DNA from: Denitrovibrio acetiphilus DSM 12809
Lineage (GTDB): Bacteria; Chrysiogenota; Deferribacteres; Deferribacterales; Geovibrionaceae
Reading direction: 5' to 3'
Length of the DNA: 64,000 nucleotides
NCBI RefSeq assembly: GCF_000025725.1
Contig: NC_013943.1
Span: 2,542,001 to 2,606,000, forward strand
Numbering within the stretch: position 1 is the first letter of the stretch; each line of letters begins with the position of its first letter. This document shows positions 24,930 through 33,295 of the stretch, in pieces. The notes beneath the pieces are model-generated. The model was not told where the DNA came from. It searched no databases and saw nothing but the letters and a program-made list of their open reading frames with translations. Both the position numbers and the translations under genes were made by a program.

Positions 24930-25565
24930 TTAGCGGACAGCTATTTTTACAAGCTTGTGTATATCAGGAACAAAAATAGTGTTCTTTTTTATCTCAACGC
25001 CAATATCTTTAAGCTTTTTAAGACATCTGGAAAGTGTCTCCGGAGTCATAAGGAGCCTTGCAGCAACAAGATGTTTATCGTAGGGCAGATTAACAATCAT
25101 CTCCTTTCTGGATCGATTATCCCCGATGCTCATAAGAAACTCAACAAGCCTCCCCATTGCAATATAAGGGTCAGTAACAATATCATTGTCGGCAGTCACG
25201 CTGTACTGCGTATCCTGCTCAATAGCCTCTTTTACAGCTTCCTTGTCTATTTTATACGCCATATCATAGGCAGATTTAGGTATCTGATAGATCAAAGCCG
25301 GTGTGATAACCTGTGCGGTAAATCCGTACTGCTTTGCAGAAAGAATCTCATCTTCGCCGACAGATTCATTGGCGGCGGCAACACGCACAACGCATTCTCC
25401 CCCATTTTCGTTGATTCGGGATATCTTCACCCAGCCTTCGCTTACTACAAAAGCTTTGCTGACATCATCCCCCTGCATATACAGAAAATCATACTTTTTA
25501 AAAGTTTTTTCCGATGCAGAGCTTAAAAGTAATTCTTTTATCTGGTCATTAAGAAATGCAAACAT
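24930..25565 (-). CDS. Crp/Fnr-family transcription regulator
   Basis: A 211-residue regulator with an N-terminal cyclic-nucleotide-binding-type beta-barrel (about 10-110), a dimer helix, and a C-terminal winged helix whose recognition region is LLMTPETLSRCLKKL (171-185). It has only two cysteines (58 and 181) and no N-terminal Cys cluster, so it is not an oxygen-sensing Fe-S Fnr. It is closer to the DNR/NNR or Crp-like branch that senses small ligands or heme-bound gases. It lies upstream of, and in the same direction as, the M20-dcuC genes, with a gap carrying its likely binding site. The predicted promoter places transcription start at or next to the ATG. Confidence 0.93.
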   Translation of the reverse strand: MFAFLNDQIKELLLSSASEKTFKKYDFLYMQGDDVSKAFVVSEGWVKISRINENGGECVVRVAAANESVGEDEILSAKQYGFTAQVITPALIYQIPKSAYDMAYKIDKEAVKEAIEQDTQYSVTADNDIVTDPYIAMGRLVEFLMSIGDNRSRKEMIVNLPYDKHLVAARLLMTPETLSRCLKKLKDIGVEIKKNTIFVPDIHKLVKIAVR

Positions 25566-25570
25566 ATATT

Positions 25571-25600
25571 ATTATATATTCTTTTTACCTCGGGCGTCAA
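25571..25600 (-). promoter_or_regulatory. Predicted promoter of the Crp/Fnr gene (near-leaderless)
   Basis: Minus-strand TTGACG (25600-25595), 18 bp spacer and perfect TATAAT (25576-25571). The -10 box ends five bases before the ATG (25565), so the transcript would start about at the start codon. No Shine-Dalgarno is present in the last 20 bases. Confidence 0.5.
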
Positions 25601-25664
25601 CGGCTTTATCTAAAGCTAAACTACTGGTGCCCTTTATAAACGCAGAGCACATAATAAAGTTTAT

Positions 25665-26384
25665 CTATACTCTTTTAAATTTCATGACAGCAAATTCAAA
25701 AATCTGATCTGAAAAGATAGCGAGCAGAGCAACACAAATCCCCCCCTGCAAAACAAAATAAAAATTATTATTAATAAGCCCAGATATGATTGGTGCACCG
25801 AAACCGCCGGCCCCAATTGTTGCCCCGATGGTTGCTGTCCCGATGTTTATAATAACGGATGTCCTGATACCGGCTATTATTATAGATGCCGCAAGGGGCA
25901 GTTCTACTCTGAAGAGCACCTCTCTGTCATACATCCCTACGCCTCTGGCTGCATCCCTGATGTCTTTATCCACAGACTCTATCCCGGTTATAGTGTTGCG
26001 GACTATAGGAAAAATCCCGTAGCAGAAAAGAGCTATAACCGTGGGCTCCCTGCCAAACCCAACAAGCGGTACAGCAAGGGCAAGAACCGCAACAGGGGGA
26101 AAAGTCTGCCCCACAGATGCCAGCATATTAACCACAGGTAGAAAACTACGCCCGGCACGTCTGGTAACAAATACTCCCAGAGCAACACCTGTTACAGCGG
26201 CAGCAAATGATGAACTCCCCACAAGAAGTATGTGCTCCAAAGCCAGCGTCAGAAAACTGGATCTGCCGTATAGCACCTGCTCAGAGCTGAATCCGCCGCC
26301 GGAGCTTCCCTTCATGATTGAGAGTGACCCCACCGCAAGCAGAAAGAGCACCCCTGTAAAGGCTATCCGCCTGCCACTATTCAC
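25665..26384 (-). CDS. Quaternary-amine ABC transporter permease (YehW/OpuCB type)
   Basis: A 239-residue inner-membrane permease with about six transmembrane segments and the BPD-transport signature RDAARGVGMYDREVLFRVELP in the cytoplasmic loop that contacts the ATPase. The size and position match E. coli YehW. I chose GTG 26384, with GGAGG six to seven bases upstream and an eight-base overlap with the ATPase stop; a start at 26432 would overlap by 56 bases. Last gene of the four-gene operon. Confidence 0.88.
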   Translation of the reverse strand: MNSGRRIAFTGVLFLLAVGSLSIMKGSSGGGFSSEQVLYGRSSFLTLALEHILLVGSSSFAAAVTGVALGVFVTRRAGRSFLPVVNMLASVGQTFPPVAVLALAVPLVGFGREPTVIALFCYGIFPIVRNTITGIESVDKDIRDAARGVGMYDREVLFRVELPLAASIIIAGIRTSVIINIGTATIGATIGAGGFGAPIISGLINNNFYFVLQGGICVALLAIFSDQIFEFAVMKFKRV

Positions 26385-27459
26385 TCCCAGCCTCCAGAAT
26401 CTTTTGTATATCAACTTCCCCGACAACGACATCGCCCTTTGTCACCGGCAAAACAACAACCCCATGCATAACAAGCTTTGACAATGCATCTTTCAGGGTA
26501 CTATCCTCTGAGATAGAATACTCCGCAGTATCAACTTCTGACATGTTATCCTCAACACAATCTCCGCCGGAATTATCAGATTTATTCAGCCAGCCTTTCA
26601 GCTCGCCTTCATCATTCACAACCCAGAGGTAAACTTTACCGTCAAAAAGTGTCTCTGCTTCAGACATCTCAGCATGAAGGCTAACAACGGCGGTCTTCTC
26701 CATTATCTCGTTTGCATATTTACGTGAAAGATTTTTCAAAGCCCGGTCTTTACCCACAAATTTTGCAGTAAACTTGTCTGCGGGGCTGCTCAGGATATTC
26801 TGAGGAGTATCATACTGCATTATTCTGCCGTCTTTCATGATAGCTATCTTAGTGGCAAGCCTGACAGCTTCATCTATGTCGTGGGTTACAAATACTACTG
26901 TCTTTTTCAGTTTCTTCTGGATGCGCAGAAGCCCCTTCTGTAAAGATTCTCTGGTGACGGGATCAAGCGCACCGAACGGCTCGTCCATAAGGAGTATCTC
27001 AGGTTCTGCGGCAAGTGCTCTGGCAACGCCAACTCTCTGGGCTTCTCCACCCGAAAGCTGTGACGGATATTTATCCGCATATTCCGCCCCAAGTTCCACA
27101 AGCTCCAGCAGACTGTCAACCTGCGCTTTGATCTTCTCATCTTTCCACTTAAGCAGCTTCGGAACAACGGCGATATTCTCCCCCACCGTCATATGCGGAA
27201 AGAGACCAATGCTCTGTATCACATAACCGATTCTGCGCCGGAGGATCTCCGCCTTCTGGTCTTTGATATTCTGCCCGCGCACATAGACATCCCCCGACGA
27301 CATATCAATCATCCGGTTGATCATCTTAAGAGTGGTGGATTTCCCGCACCCTGACGGGCCGATTAAAACACACATCTCTCCTTCGTTTATACTCAAACTG
27401 ATGCCATCCACAGCGGTAGCTTCACCATATTTTTTTGATAACTCTCTAAGCTCTATCAT
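26377..27459 (-). CDS. Quaternary-amine ABC transporter ATPase (YehX/OpuCA type) with CBS tail
   Basis: A 360-residue ABC ATPase. Walker A is GPSGCGKST (34-42), the signature is QLSGGEAQRVGVARAL, Walker B is ILLMDEPFGALD, and the switch is VFVTHDIDEA. After about residue 240 a linker leads to a C-terminal CBS-like motif (DSTLKDALSKLVMHGVVVLPV), the element that in OpuA/OpuC ATPases senses ionic strength. Here only one good CBS motif is visible and the linker holds an acidic Asn/Asp/Glu stretch. It overlaps the upstream permease by 14 bases. Confidence 0.93.
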   Translation of the reverse strand: MIELRELSKKYGEATAVDGISLSINEGEMCVLIGPSGCGKSTTLKMINRMIDMSSGDVYVRGQNIKDQKAEILRRRIGYVIQSIGLFPHMTVGENIAVVPKLLKWKDEKIKAQVDSLLELVELGAEYADKYPSQLSGGEAQRVGVARALAAEPEILLMDEPFGALDPVTRESLQKGLLRIQKKLKKTVVFVTHDIDEAVRLATKIAIMKDGRIMQYDTPQNILSSPADKFTAKFVGKDRALKNLSRKYANEIMEKTAVVSLHAEMSEAETLFDGKVYLWVVNDEGELKGWLNKSDNSGGDCVEDNMSEVDTAEYSISEDSTLKDALSKLVMHGVVVLPVTKGDVVVGEVDIQKILEAGSE

Positions 27460-28582
27460 GAGCTGCTCCTTTACTGAAAGAGATTAGGATCTGCATAATG
27501 CTGTCTGCCAGCACAGCCATAATTATAGTTGGTATAGTACCCAGCATGATAAGCGGAACCGCCGACTGACCAAGCCCTTGAAATATGAAAACTCCCATCC
27601 CGCCGGCACCGATGAGGGACACCACAGCAGTGTTGCCGATGGACTGTACCAGAGCAATACGCACGCCGTTCAGGATAACAGGCATACTTAGAGGAAGCTC
27701 AACTTTGAAAAGCATATACCGTCTGGTCATGCCCACCCCTTTTGCCGCCTCAATAACACCATCACCGATATTTTTTACCCCTTCGTAAGTATTCCTGGCA
27801 ATTGGCAGCAGTGAGTATAAAAACAGAGCAATCACAGCAGGAGCCCACCCTATGCCTGAAACTCCAGCACTTTTCAGAATAACAGAATTTGATGCCGCCC
27901 ATGCGAGTGGAACCATCAGGAGACCGAAGAGAGCAATGCTTGGGATAGTCTGAACAATATTAAGAAAACTGAAGAGCTTCCCACCTAAAGAGGAACGCCT
28001 CGCAGATATGATCCCGATGGGAATTCCGGCAAAAACTGCAAGCATTATAGAACCGAAAGCGATATAGATATGGCGCAGTAATTCACTTGAGAACCTGTCG
28101 TTGTAATTGGCGTATTCCACCATAACAGAAACATCATTTAACAAACCACCAGCTATTACACAAACCAAAGGCATATACATAAGAATGACAAGGAAGAAAC
28201 GTTTTAATGAGCCAGAAGAAGCATACGCCTGCATAAAAAAGAGCATACATCCCAGTGCAAACATCCAGAAGCCTGTACTGAAAGACACTCTGGCAAAAGG
28301 ACTTTCAGCGGCAACACCTGAAGCATACCCACCCACAGCCACGCACGTCAGGCAGAGAACTGCTGAAACAGCAGATATGCGTAAAAAATCCAGCCTCTTA
28401 TATGCGCCTGATAAAACCACAAAAGCCAGCATTAAAACAACAGCAGCCGCCGGAATCCCAGCCTCGCCAATACCTACCGGAGAGCCGGATAACAGCCGAT
28501 TTGCCTTATTCAGAATAAAATTATCTATGCCCATACCGGAAAAGCAGAAAACAAGAGCGAGTATATCAACTCCCGAAGGCAT
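27446..28582 (-). CDS. Quaternary-amine ABC transporter permease, long form (YehY type)
   Basis: A 378-residue membrane protein. The N-terminal 140 residues hold about four additional hydrophobic segments, and the C-terminal half is the standard BPD permease with the loop motif EAAKGVGMTRRYMLFKVELP. E. coli YehY (385 residues) has the same architecture, and the order binding protein, long permease, ATPase, short permease equals yehZYXW. The role is uptake of osmoprotectants such as glycine betaine or a related compound with the other three products. Confidence 0.9.
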   Translation of the reverse strand: MPSGVDILALVFCFSGMGIDNFILNKANRLLSGSPVGIGEAGIPAAAVVLMLAFVVLSGAYKRLDFLRISAVSAVLCLTCVAVGGYASGVAAESPFARVSFSTGFWMFALGCMLFFMQAYASSGSLKRFFLVILMYMPLVCVIAGGLLNDVSVMVEYANYNDRFSSELLRHIYIAFGSIMLAVFAGIPIGIISARRSSLGGKLFSFLNIVQTIPSIALFGLLMVPLAWAASNSVILKSAGVSGIGWAPAVIALFLYSLLPIARNTYEGVKNIGDGVIEAAKGVGMTRRYMLFKVELPLSMPVILNGVRIALVQSIGNTAVVSLIGAGGMGVFIFQGLGQSAVPLIMLGTIPTIIMAVLADSIMQILISFSKGAAHDRA

Positions 28583-28599
28583 ATTATTTTTATTAAAAA

Positions 28600-29514
28600 T
28601 TATTTTATGAAATCCATGTTTTTCAGATACGACTTCGCCACTTTTCCGGCAGGAACGCCGTTTACAGCTATCTGTGCATTCAGGCGTTGCAGTGTTGCCA
28701 TATCAAGAGTCTGAAAGACCTCGCTAAGTCTTTCTTTTATCTGAGGGTACTGCTTCAGAACAGATTCCCGCACAATGGGCACAGGTGCATAAACAGGCTG
28801 AACCTCTTTTGTATCTTCAAGTATCTTAAGCCCAAGTGCGGCGATGGCTCCGTCTGTGCCGTATGCCATAGCGAAATTAACTCCACTCGTCCCCTGAGCA
28901 AGAGCCTGTTCTGTCTGAGCTGTGTTTCCGCCGGAAAGGATGATGAGCTGGTTGTCACTGAGCTTAAAGCCGTATGCTTTCTGAAAGGCGGGAAGCGTGT
29001 CAGGTCTGGTGGCGAACTCCTCAGAGACAGCTATTTTAACTTTTCCGCCTCCTTTGACATAATCCGCCATATCTTCGAGGGTATTTATTTTGTTCTTTTC
29101 AGAAAATCTGCCTGTAACGGCTATCGCCCATGTATTATTTGCAGGTGACGGGGTCAGCCAGACAATTTTGTTATGCAGATAATCAAGCTGTTTAACATCA
29201 GCGTAGCCCTTCTCCCAATTCTTATAGGCTGCTTTATCTGCATCTTTGAAAAGGTATGCGCCGTTTCCGGTATATTCAGGATAGATATCAATCTGACCTG
29301 TGATAATCGCCTGTCGAACTATATTTGTCGGCCCGAGCTCCGTCTTATCCTCAACAGGCACTCCGGCATCACCAAGCACAAAAAGAATCATATTGCCGAG
29401 CAGCGCCCCCTCTGTATCTATCTTTGAACCAACCCGGACAGGGTCGGCAAGAGCTGTCACAGCTGCAAAAGCTGTAAGCAGACCAGCAAGAAGAAGTCTT
29501 TTTATAATAAACAT
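28600..29514 (-). CDS. Quaternary-amine ABC transporter binding protein (OsmF/YehZ, ProX-like)
   Basis: A 304-residue periplasmic protein. The signal peptide (about 1-23) ends ALA before DPVRVGSK. The mature part shows the type II binding-protein pattern for betaines: TEGALLGNMI, VRQAIITGQIDIYPEYTGNG and TPSPANNTWAI. AAAGGAGG precedes the ATG and a TATAAT lies at 29552-29547 on the minus strand. First gene of the operon; permease follows after 17 bases. The substrate could be glycine betaine or choline-O-sulfate; not determined. Confidence 0.92.
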   Translation of the reverse strand: MFIIKRLLLAGLLTAFAAVTALADPVRVGSKIDTEGALLGNMILFVLGDAGVPVEDKTELGPTNIVRQAIITGQIDIYPEYTGNGAYLFKDADKAAYKNWEKGYADVKQLDYLHNKIVWLTPSPANNTWAIAVTGRFSEKNKINTLEDMADYVKGGGKVKIAVSEEFATRPDTLPAFQKAYGFKLSDNQLIILSGGNTAQTEQALAQGTSGVNFAMAYGTDGAIAALGLKILEDTKEVQPVYAPVPIVRESVLKQYPQIKERLSEVFQTLDMATLQRLNAQIAVNGVPAGKVAKSYLKNMDFIK

Positions 29515-29593
29515 CCTGCCTCCTTTTTCGAATCTAAATATTTCATATTATAACATTCTGACTTATTTCTGCCACCGCATCATAAGCCGACAC

Positions 29594-29630
29594 AAAAAAA
29601 GCCCCTGCTATTTTCTAACAGAGGCTTTTT
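29594..29630 (-). terminator. Terminator downstream of ugd
   Basis: An imperfect stem (AAAAAGCC-CTG on one side, CAG-GGCTTTTT on the other, one mismatch) spans 29596-29630. Minus-strand T7 is at 29600-29594. It starts 24 bases past the ugd stop and has T runs on both strands, so it might also work in the other direction. Confidence 0.78.
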
Positions 29631-29653
29631 ATTGTAATAACATTTTATAATTT

Positions 29654-30985
29654 TTATTTTGGCATTACGCCGATCTGGAAATACTCAAAACCCATTTCGT
29701 GCAGTTTCTTTGAGCTGTACTGATTCCGTCCGTCAAAAATGACAGGATTTTTCAATCTCTTCTTTATTTCATCAAAATCCGGACTTCTGAACTCTTTCCA
29801 CTCAGTAACGAGTATCATAGCATCGCATCCGGTGAGGGCTGTATATTTGCTGTCAAGATACTCTATCCCTTCCACATCTTTCAGGTAACATGTCTGCGCC
29901 TCATGAAATGCTTTCGGGTCATATGCCTTCACTTTAGCACCTTTTGCCACCAGCTCTTTTACGATAGTGATCGATGCGGCATCACGCATATCGTCTGTTT
30001 CAGGCTTAAAAGAGAGACCCCATACGGCAAATGTCATACCTGAAAGGTCTTCTCCGAACTTTTTAAATATTTTTCTGGGGATACTCTTTTTCTGGTCATA
30101 GTTGACCGCTTCCACAGCTTCCAGAAGTTTAGGCTCGTATCCGTTCTTGTTCGCTGTCCGTACAAGAGCCTGCACATCTTTAGGGAAACAGCTTCCGCCG
30201 TATCCGCACCCCGGGTATATAAAACTGTAGCCGATACGGGAATCACTCCCTATGCCGACTCTTACTTTATTAACATCAGCCCCCACAAGCTCGCAGATAT
30301 TCGCTATTTCGTTCATAAAAGATATCTTAGTAGCGAGCATGGAGTTTGCAGCATATTTTGTCATCTCTGACGAGCGCACATCCATGGCTATAAATCTTTC
30401 ATGATTAACAGTAAACGGAGCATAAAGCTCTCTCATGACATCAAGAGCCCGTTCATTATCCGCACCCACAACAACCCTGTCCGGCTTCATAAAATCATTG
30501 ACCGCAGCACCCTCTTTCAGAAATTCCGGGTTTGATATCACATCAAATGATATGTCTGCACCACGCTCTTGCAGAACACGGCTCACAGTCTCCCGCACTT
30601 TATCTGCTGTGCCGACAGGTACGGTTGATTTATTTATTATGTATGTGTGTTTTGTAATATGTTTGCCTATCTCTTCCGCAACAGCGAGAACGTATTGCAG
30701 ATCTGCGCTTCCGTCCTCCCCCATAGGGGTTCCCACTGCGATGAAACATATATCTGTTTTCTCCAGCGCATTCTTTATATCAGTGGAGAAGATGAGCCTG
30801 TCCGCCTTATTATTTTCTATGACGATACGTTCAAGACCAGGTTCATAAATAGGTATGATACCGTTGTTAAGCTTATTTATCTTATCTTCGTTAACATCGA
30901 CACAAATAACATAGTTTCCCATTTCAGCAAAACATGTTCCGGTCACCAGACCAACATAACCTGTTCCTACTACAGAAATATTCAT
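29654..30985 (-). CDS. ugd: UDP-glucose 6-dehydrogenase
   Basis: Oxidises UDP-glucose to UDP-glucuronate with two NAD+. The N-terminal Rossmann motif is VVGTGYVGLVTGTCFAE (5-21), STVPVGT lies at 120-126, FLKEGAA at 155-161, and the catalytic Cys266 is in GYGGSCFPKD. The C-terminal UDP-binding domain follows. The 443 residues are normal. The ATG overlaps the stop of the upstream UDP-xylose synthase gene by one base (TAATG), so the two enzymes are made together as consecutive steps. Confidence 0.97.
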   Translation of the reverse strand: MNISVVGTGYVGLVTGTCFAEMGNYVICVDVNEDKINKLNNGIIPIYEPGLERIVIENNKADRLIFSTDIKNALEKTDICFIAVGTPMGEDGSADLQYVLAVAEEIGKHITKHTYIINKSTVPVGTADKVRETVSRVLQERGADISFDVISNPEFLKEGAAVNDFMKPDRVVVGADNERALDVMRELYAPFTVNHERFIAMDVRSSEMTKYAANSMLATKISFMNEIANICELVGADVNKVRVGIGSDSRIGYSFIYPGCGYGGSCFPKDVQALVRTANKNGYEPKLLEAVEAVNYDQKKSIPRKIFKKFGEDLSGMTFAVWGLSFKPETDDMRDAASITIVKELVAKGAKVKAYDPKAFHEAQTCYLKDVEGIEYLDSKYTALTGCDAMILVTEWKEFRSPDFDEIKKRLKNPVIFDGRNQYSSKKLHEMGFEYFQIGVMPK

Positions 30986-31935
30986 TATATCCCACCCTTC
31001 CTCTTCAATAAATTATCGAAGTATTCTATTGTTTTTACAATACCTTCCTCTAACATGACAGCGGGCTCCCACTCAAGTTCACGCTTAGCGAGAGTGATGT
31101 CAGGTTTCCTCTGCATCGGGTCATCCTGCGGCAGTGGTTTGAAAATTATGTTATTTTTATTTCCGATAATCTTTATGACAAGTTCAGCAAGTTGTAAAAT
31201 AGTAAATTCATTAGGATTTCCGAGATTCACAGGACCGGTGAACCCTTCAGGGGTATTCATCATCTTCATAAATCCGTCTACCATATCATCCACATAACAA
31301 AAACTTCTTGTCTGTTTCCCTTCGCCGTAGATCGTTATATCTTCGCCACGGAGTGCCTGCATAATAAAATTGCTGACAACTCTGCCGTCCTGAGGATGCA
31401 TTTTGGGCCCGTAGGTATTAAAAATACGGACAACCTTTATATCCAGCCCGTGCTGACGCTTATAGTCGAAGAATAATGTTTCTGCACACCGTTTCCCCTC
31501 GTCATAGCAAGCCCGCACTCCGATAGGATTTACAGACCCTTTGTAGCTCTCCGGCTGAGGGTGGATTTCAGGATCACCGTAAACTTCCGAGGTGCTCGCC
31601 TGAAACACCGGAATCTTAAGCCTTTTGGCGAGACCGAGCATATTTATCGCACCCATAACTGATGTTTTAGTTGTCTGTACAGGGTCAAACTGATAGTGCA
31701 CAGGGCTTGCGGGACATGCAAGGTTATATATTTGATCCACTTCCACCGAGAGCGGAAATGTCACGTCATGGCGCATGAATTCAAAATCTTTATTGTCCAT
31801 TAGTTTTTTGATATTGTCTTTTCTGCTGGTAAAGAGGTTATCCACACAAAGCACCTCGTGCCCCTGTTCAAGAAGCCTCTCGCAAAGATGGCTGCCGATG
31901 AAACCGGCTCCGCCAGTGACCAATACTCTTTTCAT
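30985..31935 (-). CDS. UDP-glucuronate decarboxylase (UDP-xylose synthase)
   Basis: An extended SDR of 316 residues that converts UDP-glucuronate to UDP-xylose. The NAD-binding motif is [12 protein letters not shown] at the N-terminus; [18 protein letters not shown] and the STSEVYGDP block are typical of UXS, and the catalytic Tyr-x3-Lys lies in CYDEGKR. The chosen ATG (31935) has GGAG six bases upstream; an earlier frame start at 31956 adds seven residues. The ugd partner overlaps the stop. The product likely decorates LPS or another surface glycan. Confidence 0.92.
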   Translation of the reverse strand: MKRVLVTGGAGFIGSHLCERLLEQGHEVLCVDNLFTSRKDNIKKLMDNKDFEFMRHDVTFPLSVEVDQIYNLACPASPVHYQFDPVQTTKTSVMGAINMLGLAKRLKIPVFQASTSEVYGDPEIHPQPESYKGSVNPIGVRACYDEGKRCAETLFFDYKRQHGLDIKVVRIFNTYGPKMHPQDGRVVSNFIMQALRGEDITIYGEGKQTRSFCYVDDMVDGFMKMMNTPEGFTGPVNLGNPNEFTILQLAELVIKIIGNKNNIIFKPLPQDDPMQRKPDITLAKRELEWEPAVMLEEGIVKTIEYFDNLLKRKGGI

Positions 31936-31999
31936 ATCGACTCCGCTTTTATACAATTTACAATATATTTATCACAAAAGAGCCTTGAATACCACCACC

Positions 32000-33295
32000 T
32001 CAAACAGAAGGAAGTATATTATAGGCATTTGGAATATAGGCGATATTTTCAGCATTTTCAGCAAGTTTTTCTGCGTCTATTAAATTGGTAAGCTTTATGA
32101 AGCCCATTCTCACGCAGTCTGATTCAGGCAGGTCGGTATAGAGGTAGACGTCAAAACTCTCCAGCTTTGACCTAAGGTTATAGGCGGTCTGTCTGTTTAT
32201 CTGGTAATCAGTTAACAGCTCTGTCAGCATAAGGTCTGCTGACTTTCTGTCAAAAAATTCTTTAAAATAGTCGTTGCCGTAGCCGTCGCCGCACTCTGCA
32301 AAAAAGATAACTTTTGCGTTATCTGCGAGGATCGGCGATATTCTATCCAGCGACTTCTGAGCCTGCACCATATTGATATCCTTCGGGTGCCCGCCTGCGG
32401 ATAAAAACGCAAGATCGTATTTATTCTCTACTTTCACTGCTGAAACAGCGTCCAGCATCTCAGTCGCTTTTATGTGGGACATAAACAGATCGCCGCAGGT
32501 CATCCCTACAACATCCCCTGCATTATCAAGAATAGTATTTACTGCAAAAAATGTGTGTTCCGAGCGCGCAATCATAACACTTTCCACCAGATCATCATGA
32601 ACCGGATTGTTGCGTAGATTGCCTGTAACAGCTTTTTCGTGGCGTTTTTTTGCAACAGGGTCGAGGGCAAGTTTATGGTTTGCCATAATAGTCTTTTTGG
32701 AAGCAAGCCCTGGGACAATGAGCTTCCGCCCGCCGCCGTAACCCGCAAAATAGTGATAGCTAACCGAACCGATAGTTATAATCGTATCGTGTTCACGATA
32801 AGCCTTGTTTATAAGAACGGTGGTCTTCCGTTTTGTAATTCCATAAAAGTCGTGATCATCGTAATTATCGCAGTCATGGACAATCAGCTTGTCTTTATGC
32901 TCACGATAAATATCTGGTGTGAAAATAATTTCAAGTTCATCTTCTGTGGGTTGTCTATGTGTGCCGACAGCAACCACCATATTAAAATTTTTATTCTGCT
33001 TCTCAATGGATTCTATAATATAAGGCAGAATCTGCCCTGCACCTGACTTGCGTGTTATGTCCGGCAAAATGATAAGAATATTCTCTGCATCCTCTAAGAC
33101 TTCATTAAGTCCGTAGCTGTATACAGCATCATTCTCCATAATGTCTTTTATCCTGTCTTCCGGCAGAACATCTGTATCTATCTTTGAATCCAGCACATCT
33201 GCCGGTTTTGGTATCTGGAGCAGAACATGCTCTTTCCCGCAGGGGATGCTGAGCTTATCCGCCGATTTTGGACATGGTGCGTTTGTATCCATCAT
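32000..33295 (-). CDS. LarA-like nickel-pincer lactate racemase family protein (DUF2088)
   Basis: A 431-residue protein with the LarA catalytic set: His113 (VGTHRQPT), His181 and Lys191 (SVSYHYFAGYGGGRKLIVPG) and His207 (MANHKL), matching His108, His174, Lys184 and His200 of characterised LarA. Lys191 would hold the nicotinate-derived nickel-pincer cofactor. The family racemises lactate or epimerises other 2-hydroxyacids or sugars. The cofactor-making genes larB, larC and larE are not in the window. The start (ATG 33295 or 33292) has GGAG upstream and overlaps moaA by 41 bases, which implies cotranscription with moaA. Confidence 0.88.
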   Translation of the reverse strand: MMDTNAPCPKSADKLSIPCGKEHVLLQIPKPADVLDSKIDTDVLPEDRIKDIMENDAVYSYGLNEVLEDAENILIILPDITRKSGAGQILPYIIESIEKQNKNFNMVVAVGTHRQPTEDELEIIFTPDIYREHKDKLIVHDCDNYDDHDFYGITKRKTTVLINKAYREHDTIITIGSVSYHYFAGYGGGRKLIVPGLASKKTIMANHKLALDPVAKKRHEKAVTGNLRNNPVHDDLVESVMIARSEHTFFAVNTILDNAGDVVGMTCGDLFMSHIKATEMLDAVSAVKVENKYDLAFLSAGGHPKDINMVQAQKSLDRISPILADNAKVIFFAECGDGYGNDYFKEFFDRKSADLMLTELLTDYQINRQTAYNLRSKLESFDVYLYTDLPESDCVRMGFIKLTNLIDAEKLAENAENIAYIPNAYNILPSV

